64,000 nucleotides of DNA from Aurantiochytrium sp. KH105 (Eukaryota; Sar; Bigyra; Thraustochytrida; Thraustochytriidae). The notes below the pieces were generated by a model that worked only from the letters and a program-made list of their open reading frames with translations, did not search any database and was not told the origin of the DNA. Shown here piece after piece: positions 1-9,522 of the stretch. Every line of letters begins with the position of its first letter. The stretch's first letter is position 1. The translations under genes and the position numbers were made by a program. The stretch is from assembly GCA_003116975.1 (NCBI GenBank), contig BGKB01000139.1, forward strand, positions 68,376-132,375, written 5' to 3'.

Positions 1-1509
1 TACCCAGGCTGGCGGAAGCTCGGCCCACTCGAGATAGGAGGTCATGAGAGGGCCGTTGTCCAAAACCGTCATGTAAAGCAATGTATACGCAAGACTCGCG
101 CCAAAAATCGGCTGCGCCATGTACACGGAGGCCCCCAAGCGAAGCGAAGTCCATGTTCCCGTGTTCCCGCGGTTTTCGTGCGCATAACCAACAATGACGG
201 CAGGCCCGCCGTAAATATCAGACGACAAGAGCACCGGATGGACATGCACGCCCTCGTCGTGGCCAGGCAAATGGTGGTGTGGAACAAGGTCGCCGACCTC
301 GTGCTTGTGGCGATGCATTGTGCCGTCTGAGCCGACGTGAACATGCTCCTTTTCTTGGACGTCGAGAACAACGTCTTCGAGGACACGACCGGAAAGCTTG
401 CCCACGGCAGCCCCGGCACCGCCTGTGCCCGTGCGGAGAGGATGATGGCCTGGCGTGGTCTCATCAAGAAGAAGCGGATGCGCGTGCGGAAGATGGCCAA
501 GAGTGTGCGTGTGGCGCGTGCCGTCTTTGTGCTCGTGAAGCTTTTCCGAGAGTTCGTCGGCAAAACGAGCGTACACGATGCGCAGGAGGCAAATCTCGAG
601 CGGGCACGAGATCAGGTTCCAGAGGCCGAGCAAGGCGGCTCCGTAAAAAATCCGCGCGCGCATCGTCACGCCAAGACCTTGATAGAGCGCGGCAAAAAGG
701 GCAGGTGCCAATGCTTTGCACGTAAGATCGATGCGACGCAGAATGGTGTTGATCTCTCCAACGGGGATGTGCAACGTGTCTGCAATGACCACGACCCAGT
801 CCTTTTCCAACGAGACAGTGCCTGTGCTGTTGAGGAGTTCCCCGACGCACCCGAGTAAAATGAGCATGGCGAACCATACGAGGGTTGCTGCGTTGGAAAG
901 CGAGAGCGCAGAGACTCCCCATTCAGCGGGATCGACGAGGACGCCGCCACAAATGAGCGCACAGGTGCCAACAATGCAAACGTTTTCACCGAGACAAGTC
1001 CACTGCTGCGCCGAAAGCCGATCGGTACGGTCGATCCACAGGCCCATGGCAGGCAGTCGAAGCATAATGACCACGTAGACGACGAGCGTATATGTGGCAG
1101 TCGGCACGAGTGTGTCGCGAAAGAGGTCCATGAAGATGAGTGGAGTTGCCATTTGCCACATGCGATCGCCCCACGCCGAGAGCAGATGCGACACGAACAG
1201 AATATGCAGCGACGCCTTGGTCCTGTGTGGTCCACGTCGACTCTGTGCCCGCATTTCGAGTAGACCGGCCGCGCTGGGCGCAGCGGCCATGATACCTGCG
1301 AGCAGCAAAGCGGCTCCCGCGCTGCGTCGCAGCTGCGCGACCTGCGCGGCCGTGTACCCGTTGGCCTCGCCTCGCAGTGGTCCCCAGAACTCTAGCTCGC
1401 TCGGGCACAATGCCTCCGACTCGGCGAAGCACGCCGTGCCGCCCAGCGCGAGCGCCGCCGCGACGACGAGCACGGCGGCCATGGCCGCGCGCTCCATGCG
1501 CAGCCCCAT
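1..1509 (-). CDS. Ferroportin-like iron exporter (SLC40 family), 3' end beyond window
   Basis: The frame is open from an ATG at 1509 down to base 1 (503 codons) and continues off the left edge. Seen: an N-terminal hydrophobic stretch that could be a signal peptide (residues about 10-26), a second hydrophobic stretch near 67-87, then the ferroportin hallmark AWGDRMW at residues 112-118 (Asp115 aligns with human Asp39), PAMGLWIDRTD near 150-160, and LLYMTVL shortly before the edge, matching the family's TM7 start. Ferroportins export Fe2+ across plasma or vacuolar membranes. Oddity: the loop before that last motif (residues 325-424) holds about 20 histidines, far more than I know from animal or plant members. 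ATGs at codons 1, 5 and 10 are all possible starts; the first was chosen. Family call is confident; substrate and location are inferred. Confidence 0.87.
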   Translation of the reverse strand, partial: MGLRMERAAMAAVLVVAAALALGGTACFAESEALCPSELEFWGPLRGEANGYTAAQVAQLRRSAGAALLLAGIMAAAPSAAGLLEMRAQSRRGPHRTKASLHILFVSHLLSAWGDRMWQMATPLIFMDLFRDTLVPTATYTLVVYVVIMLRLPAMGLWIDRTDRLSAQQWTCLGENVCIVGTCALICGGVLVDPAEWGVSALSLSNAATLVWFAMLILLGCVGELLNSTGTVSLEKDWVVVIADTLHIPVGEINTILRRIDLTCKALAPALFAALYQGLGVTMRARIFYGAALLGLWNLISCPLEICLLRIVYARFADELSEKLHEHKDGTRHTHTLGHLPHAHPLLLDETTPGHHPLRTGTGGAGAAVGKLSGRVLEDVVLDVQEKEHVHVGSDGTMHRHKHEVGDLVPHHHLPGHDEGVHVHPVLLSSDIYGGPAVIVGYAHENRGNTGTWTSLRLGASVYMAQPIFGASLAYTLLYMTVLDNGPLMTSYLEWAELPPAWV

Positions 1510-1730
1510 CTTCTCGTCCGCACGGCGTCTCGCGTCGCTAGCTCTCGGTCTGGATCTGGATGGATGCGGCAAAGATCGGGGACTGCTGTTAGTAGTGAAG
1601 ACCTACTGGACCCTAGCAGGGCGTCCCAGTCCGTGCGAATCTGGAGATGCTCGTCTTCGTCATCAATGCAGCAAGCAGAAGATCACGTGCACATGTTCAG
1701 AGGCTATGAGCAGCGAGCTGCTGCAGAGAG

Positions 1731-1758
1731 CTGCTGCTGCTGCTGCTGCTGCTGCTGC
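1731..1758. repeat. (CTG)n microsatellite, about 9 copies
   Basis: Perfect CTG/GCT triplet run, 28 bases, in the upstream region of the ferroportin-like gene. Confidence 0.95.
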
Positions 1759-3360
1759 GAGGAAGGCAAGATCTTGATTCACTCTCAGCAGTGTGCATGT
1801 ATATGTGTGAACTACACATGCGGGTTTCGGGACAGAGCGTCTCTATTGGCGGTTGCACCTTTGATTCATCTTTCCGACATCGTGTATACTTAGTTTGGGA
1901 AGGAGAATGGGTGTGCAGGTGCACGTGCTAAGGTAATTCACAGTTCGACGGTAGTATTTAGTTACTGTATTTAGAGGAGAGAATAAGAATGGCAGGCCCC
2001 AGAGCTAACCTAGCTTCACCACATGCCAAGAAGCATAGATCGGGCTCACTAATTTTACCCCAAACAAAGAGGATGGCGACACGAGAACATTGACACCAGG
2101 GTGATGGCTCACGTCTCTCTCGGTCGTCTCGACAAGGTGATAGTTTCACAAAAAGTAGATGTCCAAGTGAAGCAAAAGTCGTTCGAGCTTTCCAATGTAG
2201 TGAAAGGAGAGACGGACCCCCGCTTTTCGCTTTCACAGTCAATAAATATTGCCAGTCATCTTATACCTTTGTGGAATCCGCTTGCACGCGCTGTCGACGA
2301 CTTCGTTGCCTTGATTGAAGAAGAGAGAAAGAGAGACTAACCGTGAGTCGTGGCGTAAGTGCGCCACTCGCAAATTCTAGGAAGCTGAGCCCGTTTGTTC
2401 TGCATGCTCCAGCTTGACGGCGAGCGTTGAGATTGTCTTGATTTTCCGAATTGCGTCGGGACTGATACTTTCGCTTTACTGCGAACGTTATTCGACCAAG
2501 CAACAAATCCTGAGCGCCGTGCCGCGGTCTGCGCAACTTGGTCTCCCCTTCAAGTAAAGACTTCTCCTCTACCCATCAATTGGCACGTGCACGCGGATGC
2601 CCCTCACTTTTCACCCTTCTGCGCCTGGGTGTTTTGAGGGGTATTTTACACCCTTCTCCTCCGAGCGGTCTTCCTCTGCACCCGGCAGAGCTCGCATCTT
2701 CGCGCCGAGGTCCTCGTGCTGCTCTTCCGGGGCCTGTTCAAGGCCACCAGTCAGCAGCAGCAGCCCCTCCCCCGCACGTCGCAGCTGCAGGCCGTGTCGC
2801 GCGCGCCTCCTTTTGCCACCATGGCCAGTGGCCGGCCGCTGCTGCTGCTGCGCACACCCTCTTTCTTACTTTTTCCTTTTTTTCCCTTTTTCTTTCCCTT
2901 TTTCGTTTTTCACGCGCTCGATATCGTCCCGCGCGCCCCCTTTCCCCCGCTCGCCCCGGGAGGGTCCCCGCCGCACTTCCGGTCTTCTCCCGCTCGCCTG
3001 CATGCCTGCCCGCCCGCTCGCGCGCATGCAGATCCGCGCCCCTCTCCCGCGCCTGCGCCGGCTCGCGCTCGCGCTCGCGCTCGTCCCGGAGATCGAGCGG
3101 CGGCGGGCCCAAGCAAGCAACTTACTTTTATTTCTTTTACTTTTCTATACTACAGTTAGTAATAGAGTGTGCGCCACGCACAGTACCTCCTGTTTCAAGT
3201 TCAACTCCGTTGTCGTCACCACTATACACCATACTATGCACCGCTTCTCGTTCTTCGGCGGCTATCTCAGCCAGGACAAATGCACGGCCAGCTGCAGCGA
3301 GCGCCCGTGGTTTTCCCGTATCCGCCCAATGGTGTTCACGTTGCTTTCACTCGCGGCGAT

Positions 3361-3493
3361 GATTCTTCTTTCCTTTTCTTTCCTTTCTTTTCTTTTCTTT
3401 CCTTCTTCTTCTTTCCTTTTCTTTCTTTCCTTTCTTTCTTTTTCTTTTCAAGTTTCTTTTTCTTTCTTTCCTTCCTTTCTTTCTCTCTCTGTG
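3361..3493. repeat. Pyrimidine-rich (C/T) tract upstream of USP
   Basis: About 130 bases almost purely C and T on the plus strand (TTTCC/TTCTT units, only a few purines), ending about 450 bases before the USP start codon. Could be a 5' UTR pyrimidine tract, a polypurine/polypyrimidine triplex-capable promoter element or a simple repeat. Confidence 0.85.
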
Positions 3494-3945
3494 TCCCTCT
3501 GTGCGCGCGACGCAGACCGCCATCGCCCGCCGCGCCGCGCCCTCCCGCGCGCGCGCGCCCGCCCGCCCGCCCGCGCGCCGCCGGCCCTTCTCCGCCCGCG
3601 CGCTCCCTCCCTCCGTCCCTCCCTCGCTCGCGCCGCCGCCCTCGCCGCGCGAGCCGCGCCGCGTCGAGCCGAGGCGATCTCGCGCCCGGGGCTACGCACA
3701 CGGGCCCGTCGCGCATCATCATCATCGCCGCCATCGCCGCCGCGCCGCCGCGCCCAGCCCGCGCCGCGGCCCTCCTCGCCGCGCCCGCGCCGCAGCCCGC
3801 GCGCCCCCTCCCGCGCGCGGACGGAGCGCGGCGTACTTCGTCAAAAGGAGTATCATCCCTCGCCTAGGCAGGCGTACATAACACGCGCCTCGCCGCACGC
3901 GCACGCAGGCAGACCAGCAGGCCAGCAGAGGCGCGGGAGGACACC

Positions 3946-6900
3946 ATGGTGCGGCGGCAGATGAGCGCGGCGAAGGAGGCCGCGGCCGCGGCGACCAAGG
4001 TGAAGATCGCCTCGGGCCCGCCGAACGTGGCGGCCGCCGCCTCGTCGTCCTCCAAGACGGACACCGAGGCCGAGGCCATGCGCAGAACCATGGAGGACTT
4101 CGACTGGCGCAAGCTCAAGGAGGTCGACGAGGCCATGATGCCCGGGGAGTACATTTCCGCGGCCACCGAGCCCGAGCCCGCGACCTTTGAAGAGTATCTG
4201 GCTCTCTACGAAAAAATGTTGTCCATGTCCTCCACGTACTTCGACGCCAACAAGTATATCGAGCTCGCGGAGAACGAAGTCTACTACCTGGTCAGCGAGA
4301 GGTGGGTCGAAGAGCTCTTCGACTGGCAGAGCCAATTTGAGGACAGATTCGAAGGCCTCATCCGGGAAAAGGAGCCCGTGCCCGAGGACTGGACGCCCGG
4401 CAACTTTCCCTTTCTGCGCGGCGTCGACAACACGGATCTCGTGATGCGCTACTCGCGTTATTGCGTCGACCTCGTCGATGATATCCAGGAACACTCGAAC
4501 TTCTTTCTCGTCGATGAGAACGCGTGGCGAACGCTCATGTCCCATTTTGGCGGCGGCCCAGAGATTGGTCGCCTCTCGTACCCGGCCAAGAACGGACAGG
4601 CGCTCCTCGACATTCATGGGATTCCTGTAAAGGTGGTCATCTCCAACGACCTGAAAACCTATCGTCACTACAACGTTGGCAGATTCGACACTGTCAAGCA
4701 GGTTCTCGTCTCGCTCTGCAGAATTTATGGAGTAAACGTGAGAAAGGCCCGTTTGTGGGACTTTTACGCAGGCCAGTGCCACGCCTGTCTCGACGTCCCC
4801 GACGCAACCATGCGAGACTGCGACATCACCCCGAACCAATTCCTTTTCGTCGAGCTTGCTGCTGAAAACGGCACCTTTCTCCTCGACTCGGAGGAGCCTC
4901 CAATCCGCTCGGCGTTGCCGGCCTCGACCGTGGTCGGTCTCGGCTCGCGGTCATACGGGGCGGCGTACGGGCGCGGCATCCCCGCCGAGCCCGGCCTCGT
5001 TGGCCTCTTTAACTTGCGCAATACCTGCTACATGAACTCGACGCTGCAGTGTCTCAGCAATATTCCCCAGCTGCGCGAGTTTTTCACGTCGGACGCCTAC
5101 CTCGAGGAGCTCAACGAGGATAACGTTCTGGGTACAGGCGGCCGTCTTGCACACGCCTTCGCAGATTTGGTAAAGTCTCTCTGGGAACAATCGCCTCGCC
5201 TGCCACGCGCCATCTCGCCCGGGGACTTTAAACAGATTCTCGATGATGTGCATCCTGATTTCGCCGGCTTCATGCAGCACGACGCCCAGGAACTGCTTTC
5301 ATACCTTTTGGATGACATGCACGAGGACGTAAACCGTGTGCGCAAAAAGCCCTACACGGAACCTGTCGAGGCGAACGGGCGGCCCGATGTCGAGGTCGCT
5401 CGTGAAGAGGTGGCAAGGTACAAGCAACGCAACGACTCGCACGTCTCGGATCTGTGCGCCGGCATGCTCATCTCCAAGGTGGCCTGCCCCCGGGAAGGGT
5501 GCTCGCATGTGTCAGTCACCTTTGACCCCTTCTTCTCCCTCTCGCTCCCCGTGGAAGCGGGCCCGGCCAAGTCCCGCATTATTGAGGTGACCTTTGTTCC
5601 ATTCGAGAGCCCGCTGGAGCGGAGCGTCTTTCGCGTTGAAGCGCCCGTTACGGGACCTGTCGCGCTTCTTCGTAACCTGGTGGCAAGTCACGCGGGCGTT
5701 CCGGCCGATACTCTGTTGCTCGTCGAGCTCGCCGACCACAAGATCATCCGCACGATCGCCGAGTCGATCAAACTCGAAAGCATCCAGCCAAGCGCCACGA
5801 TTTACGCCTACGAGAACCCGGACGCCTCAAAGCACCTCGACATGACCCACGGCGACTTCACGCGCTGGTATAGGCCACCAATGAGCCTTACGGACGACGA
5901 AATGGTTGTGGATGAGAACTACCTGAGCTACTTGCCCGCGGCCGCCGTCACTGGCACCTCGGCAGGAGCTGCCGCAGCTGCTGCCGCTCGTCAACGCAAC
6001 GCGGGAGGGAAGACCGGCACCGCTGCAGGAGCAGGACCCTTGCCCTCTGCTCTCAAGCACACTCGGGGTCCGCCGCCTCCACCGCCGCTTCCAGATCCGG
6101 TGGCCATGCTCGAAGGCATCGATCACATCAAGGTGGATGTGCGCGGAGAGGGCCAGGACGAACAAAGCGCCATTACAATTCAGACCCGGGGACCCGACGT
6201 GAGCACATTGTCTGGGCGCAAGGCTCTTGCCAAGGGCAAGTTCGCTTGCCCCTTCCAGAAACGTCAAATGTGGCTGGGTCATATTGAGCCGTACAGTTTC
6301 GCATCGAGCCGCCTTGCCATGCGCATGGAAGTGGTCCATGTGGAGTTGATGGACAACAACGAATCCTTTCGGGTGTACATGCTACTCGATATTAGTCGCA
6401 TTATTCCACGCAGCAAGAATCAGCTCGAACAGGAGACGCGTTTGCTCGTAGGCGAGTACGTTCCCGCGGAAATGGTGGGCGGCCGCCGCGGAAGGCGGGG
6501 CCGCCGTGGAGGCGCACGCAAGGCCTCCAAGGTCGGCGCCGGGTCCGAAGGCAAGGACGAGGCCAAGACCGAAAATCGCAAGTCTCTGGCGCGATTCTCG
6601 CCTCGGAACGTGTCCAAGGCCCTCTTTGCAGGTCTTGTGCGTCGGAACTCAAAGCAACGCGGCGACCCCTCGCTCGAGGACGAGCACACTGGCGAGGGCA
6701 AATTCGATTCCGAGACGGAGCTGCATGCCGTGGACGAGGAGGGCGAAGACTTGGCCGATGACGGCAGCGATGCCGCCGAGAGCAGTGGTGACAGCAGCAG
6801 CGATGACAAAAAGGAAGATCACCTGCTGAATAACATGGGGGAGGTCTACTTGGATTCAGGCCCGTGGAAGGCCTACTACTACAGTACGAACGACCCGAGC

Positions 6901-8145
6901 TACGTGAAGCGTACAGCCGACTTCAAGGTGCGTGCCTCGGTGGACGAGCACGGTCGGATCTTTTTCGGCAAGGTTGTTCTCGACGGAGGGTACCAGACGA
7001 CGGAAACCATGGCGTTTTATCTCAGTTTGGCTCCGCCAGAGATGATTCCTCTCATGGACCTGAGTTTGCCTCAGTCGCAGCAGCCCTCGATCGATCGCAA
7101 GATTACGCTGAACAACACCCGCAGCATTCGTGCCGTTAACAAGGTCAATACGAAAGAGCTCGATCCCCGGCATCCGTATGCCCGAACGGACTGGTGTCTC
7201 GACCCGGCCATCTTCGTCGTGGATCGCGATATCACCGATTCGCAGGTGTACTGGATGGTGGTTGACTATTACGTCGATCTTTACAACAAGTTCATGCAAG
7301 AGGCTTTGCCCGGGCTTGAAGGCGCGCCCGATCTTTTGCAAAGTTTGCCAGACTCGATCTCGCGCGACGACGTGGCGAGCGCCCTCGAAGTCTATCACGC
7401 GGGCCGGAACTACGCTTTCACGCCGACGCAGCGCGAACCCAAGTCGGGCAGTATGATCCATCCCGACTCGGACGACTCGTTCTTTTCTGTGAACAAGAAT
7501 ACCTTTTTGCGTATCGTCAACTTTTGGTCCGCCACCTCTCCCGTCATTGACCTTTTCGCCACGATGGACCTCTATTTGGAAGATCGCTTCGAGCGTGGCC
7601 ATCTCAGAGCCGAGGAAAATATGCGCATCTCGGACTGCATGGACCTTTTGTGCAACGAGGAAAAGCTGAGTGAGCACGACTCGTGGTACTGCTCGAATTG
7701 CAAGGTTCACACGGAGGCTGTGAAGTCGATGCGCATCTGGTCCTTTCCCCCGGTGCTCATCTTGCACCTGAAGCGCTTCGCACAGGAAGCCGATGGCTAC
7801 TTTAGCGAGAAGCTCATGACGCAGGTCGATTTCCCGCTCGAGAATCTTGACCTGCGGAGGTATGCGCTGGATCCGGAATCCAAGGAGAGCTCGGTTTACG
7901 ATTTGTGCTGCATTACCAACCATTACGGAGGCATCGGATCGGGCCATTACACGTGTTACGCGCGCCACGAGACCAAGGGATCTTGGCATGAATTTGATGA
8001 CGACGCTGTGCTGCCTGTTGCGAATCTTTCGGCGCTCGCTTCATCGGCAGCGTATGTGCTCTTTTACCTTCGCCGCGACCTTCGTCCCGAGGCGTGGGGG
8101 GAAGTTCTTTCCTCTGCTGAGGTCCTGCCCGACCCGGACGTTTAA
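3946..8145 (+). CDS. Ubiquitin carboxyl-terminal hydrolase, USP4/USP15/USP11 type (DUSP-Ubl-USP)
   Basis: 1399-residue deubiquitinase in one exon; start in an ACCATGG context. Order seen: Ala-rich N-terminus, helical region (40-115), DUSP-like domain (about 125-215, containing AWRTLMSHFGGGP), a Ubl-like stretch (about 220-310), then the USP catalytic core. Cys box NLRNTCYMNS gives catalytic Cys361; His box GGIGSGHYTCY gives His1334; the FDDDAV motif (Asp about 1351) completes the triad. Two Cys pairs (CPREGC near 520, CSNC near 1248) look like the USP zinc ribbon. The core is split by a very long insertion (about 640-1130) with Ala-rich, basic GRRGRRGRR and Ser/Asp/Glu-rich segments. It should remove ubiquitin from protein substrates; substrate unknown. 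Family very likely; exact USP4/11/15 orthology not testable by eye. Confidence 0.95.
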   Translation: MVRRQMSAAKEAAAAATKVKIASGPPNVAAAASSSSKTDTEAEAMRRTMEDFDWRKLKEVDEAMMPGEYISAATEPEPATFEEYLALYEKMLSMSSTYFDANKYIELAENEVYYLVSERWVEELFDWQSQFEDRFEGLIREKEPVPEDWTPGNFPFLRGVDNTDLVMRYSRYCVDLVDDIQEHSNFFLVDENAWRTLMSHFGGGPEIGRLSYPAKNGQALLDIHGIPVKVVISNDLKTYRHYNVGRFDTVKQVLVSLCRIYGVNVRKARLWDFYAGQCHACLDVPDATMRDCDITPNQFLFVELAAENGTFLLDSEEPPIRSALPASTVVGLGSRSYGAAYGRGIPAEPGLVGLFNLRNTCYMNSTLQCLSNIPQLREFFTSDAYLEELNEDNVLGTGGRLAHAFADLVKSLWEQSPRLPRAISPGDFKQILDDVHPDFAGFMQHDAQELLSYLLDDMHEDVNRVRKKPYTEPVEANGRPDVEVAREEVARYKQRNDSHVSDLCAGMLISKVACPREGCSHVSVTFDPFFSLSLPVEAGPAKSRIIEVTFVPFESPLERSVFRVEAPVTGPVALLRNLVASHAGVPADTLLLVELADHKIIRTIAESIKLESIQPSATIYAYENPDASKHLDMTHGDFTRWYRPPMSLTDDEMVVDENYLSYLPAAAVTGTSAGAAAAAAARQRNAGGKTGTAAGAGPLPSALKHTRGPPPPPPLPDPVAMLEGIDHIKVDVRGEGQDEQSAITIQTRGPDVSTLSGRKALAKGKFACPFQKRQMWLGHIEPYSFASSRLAMRMEVVHVELMDNNESFRVYMLLDISRIIPRSKNQLEQETRLLVGEYVPAEMVGGRRGRRGRRGGARKASKVGAGSEGKDEAKTENRKSLARFSPRNVSKALFAGLVRRNSKQRGDPSLEDEHTGEGKFDSETELHAVDEEGEDLADDGSDAAESSGDSSSDDKKEDHLLNNMGEVYLDSGPWKAYYYSTNDPSYVKRTADFKVRASVDEHGRIFFGKVVLDGGYQTTETMAFYLSLAPPEMIPLMDLSLPQSQQPSIDRKITLNNTRSIRAVNKVNTKELDPRHPYARTDWCLDPAIFVVDRDITDSQVYWMVVDYYVDLYNKFMQEALPGLEGAPDLLQSLPDSISRDDVASALEVYHAGRNYAFTPTQREPKSGSMIHPDSDDSFFSVNKNTFLRIVNFWSATSPVIDLFATMDLYLEDRFERGHLRAEENMRISDCMDLLCNEEKLSEHDSWYCSNCKVHTEAVKSMRIWSFPPVLILHLKRFAQEADGYFSEKLMTQVDFPLENLDLRRYALDPESKESSVYDLCCITNHYGGIGSGHYTCYARHETKGSWHEFDDDAVLPVANLSALASSAAYVLFYLRRDLRPEAWGEVLSSAEVLPDPDV

Positions 8146-8685
8146 TTTGTCGCCTCTCCTTGTTGTTGGCGCTTGAACAGAATACGAAGTTTCAGGGGGT
8201 GCATGGATGATAATCATGAATCATGTTGTTGTTGTTATTATAAACATTTATAAGTTTCTTCTCTCGCGGAAGTGCCCTGTTTGCAAGGAAGCGCCGAGTC
8301 TTCATTTTTGCAGTTCTTCTTTCGCTTTTTGTCAAGGACCGAGGGGAGGGGGCTTTGCTACGGATATTAAACCGTTGATGACAAATAGATATGATATTAT
8401 TAGGGCATGACAAAATACGAGCGTATCGGAGCAAAGCGTTTCTCGCTGTCGTTGTTGTTGACGCTAGCTCGACCACAAAGCGTACATGCGAACGCTGACG
8501 AAGACAACCTCCATATCCTAGCATTTGACGGCACCAGTCTGCAAACGAACAAACAAATGAGCAAAGGACCAACGACAACAATCGAGGGTCTGCACTCACG
8601 ACCGCGCGGGGTACAAAAGTTTCTCTCCTTTCTCTTTCCTAGACCTAGCTGCTGGACTAACATTCCATTGGACACAAAGCTCCCC
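8146..8685. other. Convergent intergenic region
   Basis: Tail-to-tail 3' regions of the USP and the membrane-protein gene. Locally AT-richer with (TTG)n-like stretches; no gene seen. Confidence 0.6.
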
Positions 8686-9522
8686 TTACTCCTTTTTGGT
8701 GTGCTCAGAGGCAGGCGGGGCGACAGCAGCGGACCGTGGAATGTTGATTGCAAAGATGAAAACAAGGAGGCCCAGCGGAACGTGGTAGAGCGGATGGTTG
8801 ATCTCCTTTCCGAGCTGGGGATCGCCAATGAGGGGCGCGAGAAAGTACAATCCCGCGGCGAAAATAAGGTGATACGCGCCACAGGCCGCGTAGATGAGCC
8901 CCGGAGACCGGGAAGCCATGGAAGCCAGCTGGTAGCCACCAATAATGAAGAGCGCACAGCCGTAGATACGAAGACCAAAAAATTTCGGCCCCTTGAGCAG
9001 GTAAGGGTTGGCGATGATGGGGTATTCGCTGTATTTGGTTGGGTCAGCAACCATGAAAGCGCCCTCGACCATGTCAAGACCCCCAGCGAAGGCAAGGAAG
9101 AGACGAGCCAACAGCTCGGGCTTGGACTCTTCAGAGTCCAAGCCTCGGGCCTGGATGAGGTGCGCGCCTTCCTTTTGCACAAAGTAAAAGGCAACAAGAG
9201 CCAGGAGAACGTCGGGTACCACTGACAGGGCAAGGACGGGCGGTGCGCGCAGCAACATGATTGCGGCGATGATCATTGGGATCGTTGTGAGTCGACCGAG
9301 GCTTGTGGCGGCCGCGAGCATATAGTCGTTCGTCACCACGCCAGCCGCGTAGATGAGCGTCAGCCCGATGAGCAGAAGCCCCGTCAGCCGATACCCCGCC
9401 GAGTGCGGTACTGCCATCTCGGGAATCATATCGGTGGCAACTTCAGGCGCGAAGAGCATAAAGACGGCCGCTCCGGCCGTGCACACGGTCTGCACCGCCT
9501 GCACGCTCTGCATCCCGTTCAT
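8686..9522 (-). CDS. Multi-pass membrane protein with an internal duplication, unknown function
   Basis: 278 residues from the ATG at 9522; an upstream in-frame extension has no ATG. I do not recognise the family. About seven or eight hydrophobic segments are visible (roughly 12-27, 45-63, 80-92, 97-115, 141-158, 181-200, 208-231, 248-260). The halves resemble each other: residues about 11-114 and 141-231 each begin with a short helix followed by a proline-containing loop, then a G-x-R-x-x-G motif (AGYRLTGLLL versus FGLRIYGCAL) and paired helices. This suggests an ancient tandem duplication of a four-helix unit. No charged catalytic motif stands out. The last residues are hydrophilic (EHTKKE) but do not form a classical dilysine signal. 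Location and substrate unknown. Confidence 0.8.
   Translation of the reverse strand: MNGMQSVQAVQTVCTAGAAVFMLFAPEVATDMIPEMAVPHSAGYRLTGLLLIGLTLIYAAGVVTNDYMLAAATSLGRLTTIPMIIAAIMLLRAPPVLALSVVPDVLLALVAFYFVQKEGAHLIQARGLDSEESKPELLARLFLAFAGGLDMVEGAFMVADPTKYSEYPIIANPYLLKGPKFFGLRIYGCALFIIGGYQLASMASRSPGLIYAACGAYHLIFAAGLYFLAPLIGDPQLGKEINHPLYHVPLGLLVFIFAINIPRSAAVAPPASEHTKKE

Larger units (their letters stand above)
1510..3945. other. Divergent intergenic region, ferroportin to USP
   Basis: Head-to-head spacer holding both 5' regions. No convincing gene seen. Contains a (CTG)n run, two pyrimidine-rich tracts (about 2861-2912 and 3361-3493) and a very GC-rich block from about 3510 to 3840, probably promoter and 5' UTR of the downstream deubiquitinase. 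Small open frames here are low-complexity or lack any family resemblance. Confidence 0.6.

Noticed and set aside
2538-3964. Long plus-strand frames through the USP upstream region
   Set aside because: They translate pyrimidine tracts and GC-rich repeats into Phe/Ser/Pro/Arg runs; no domain is visible and the USP start has its own good context.
6856-7989. 377-codon minus-strand frame inside the USP gene
   Set aside because: Antisense mirror of a well supported coding frame.
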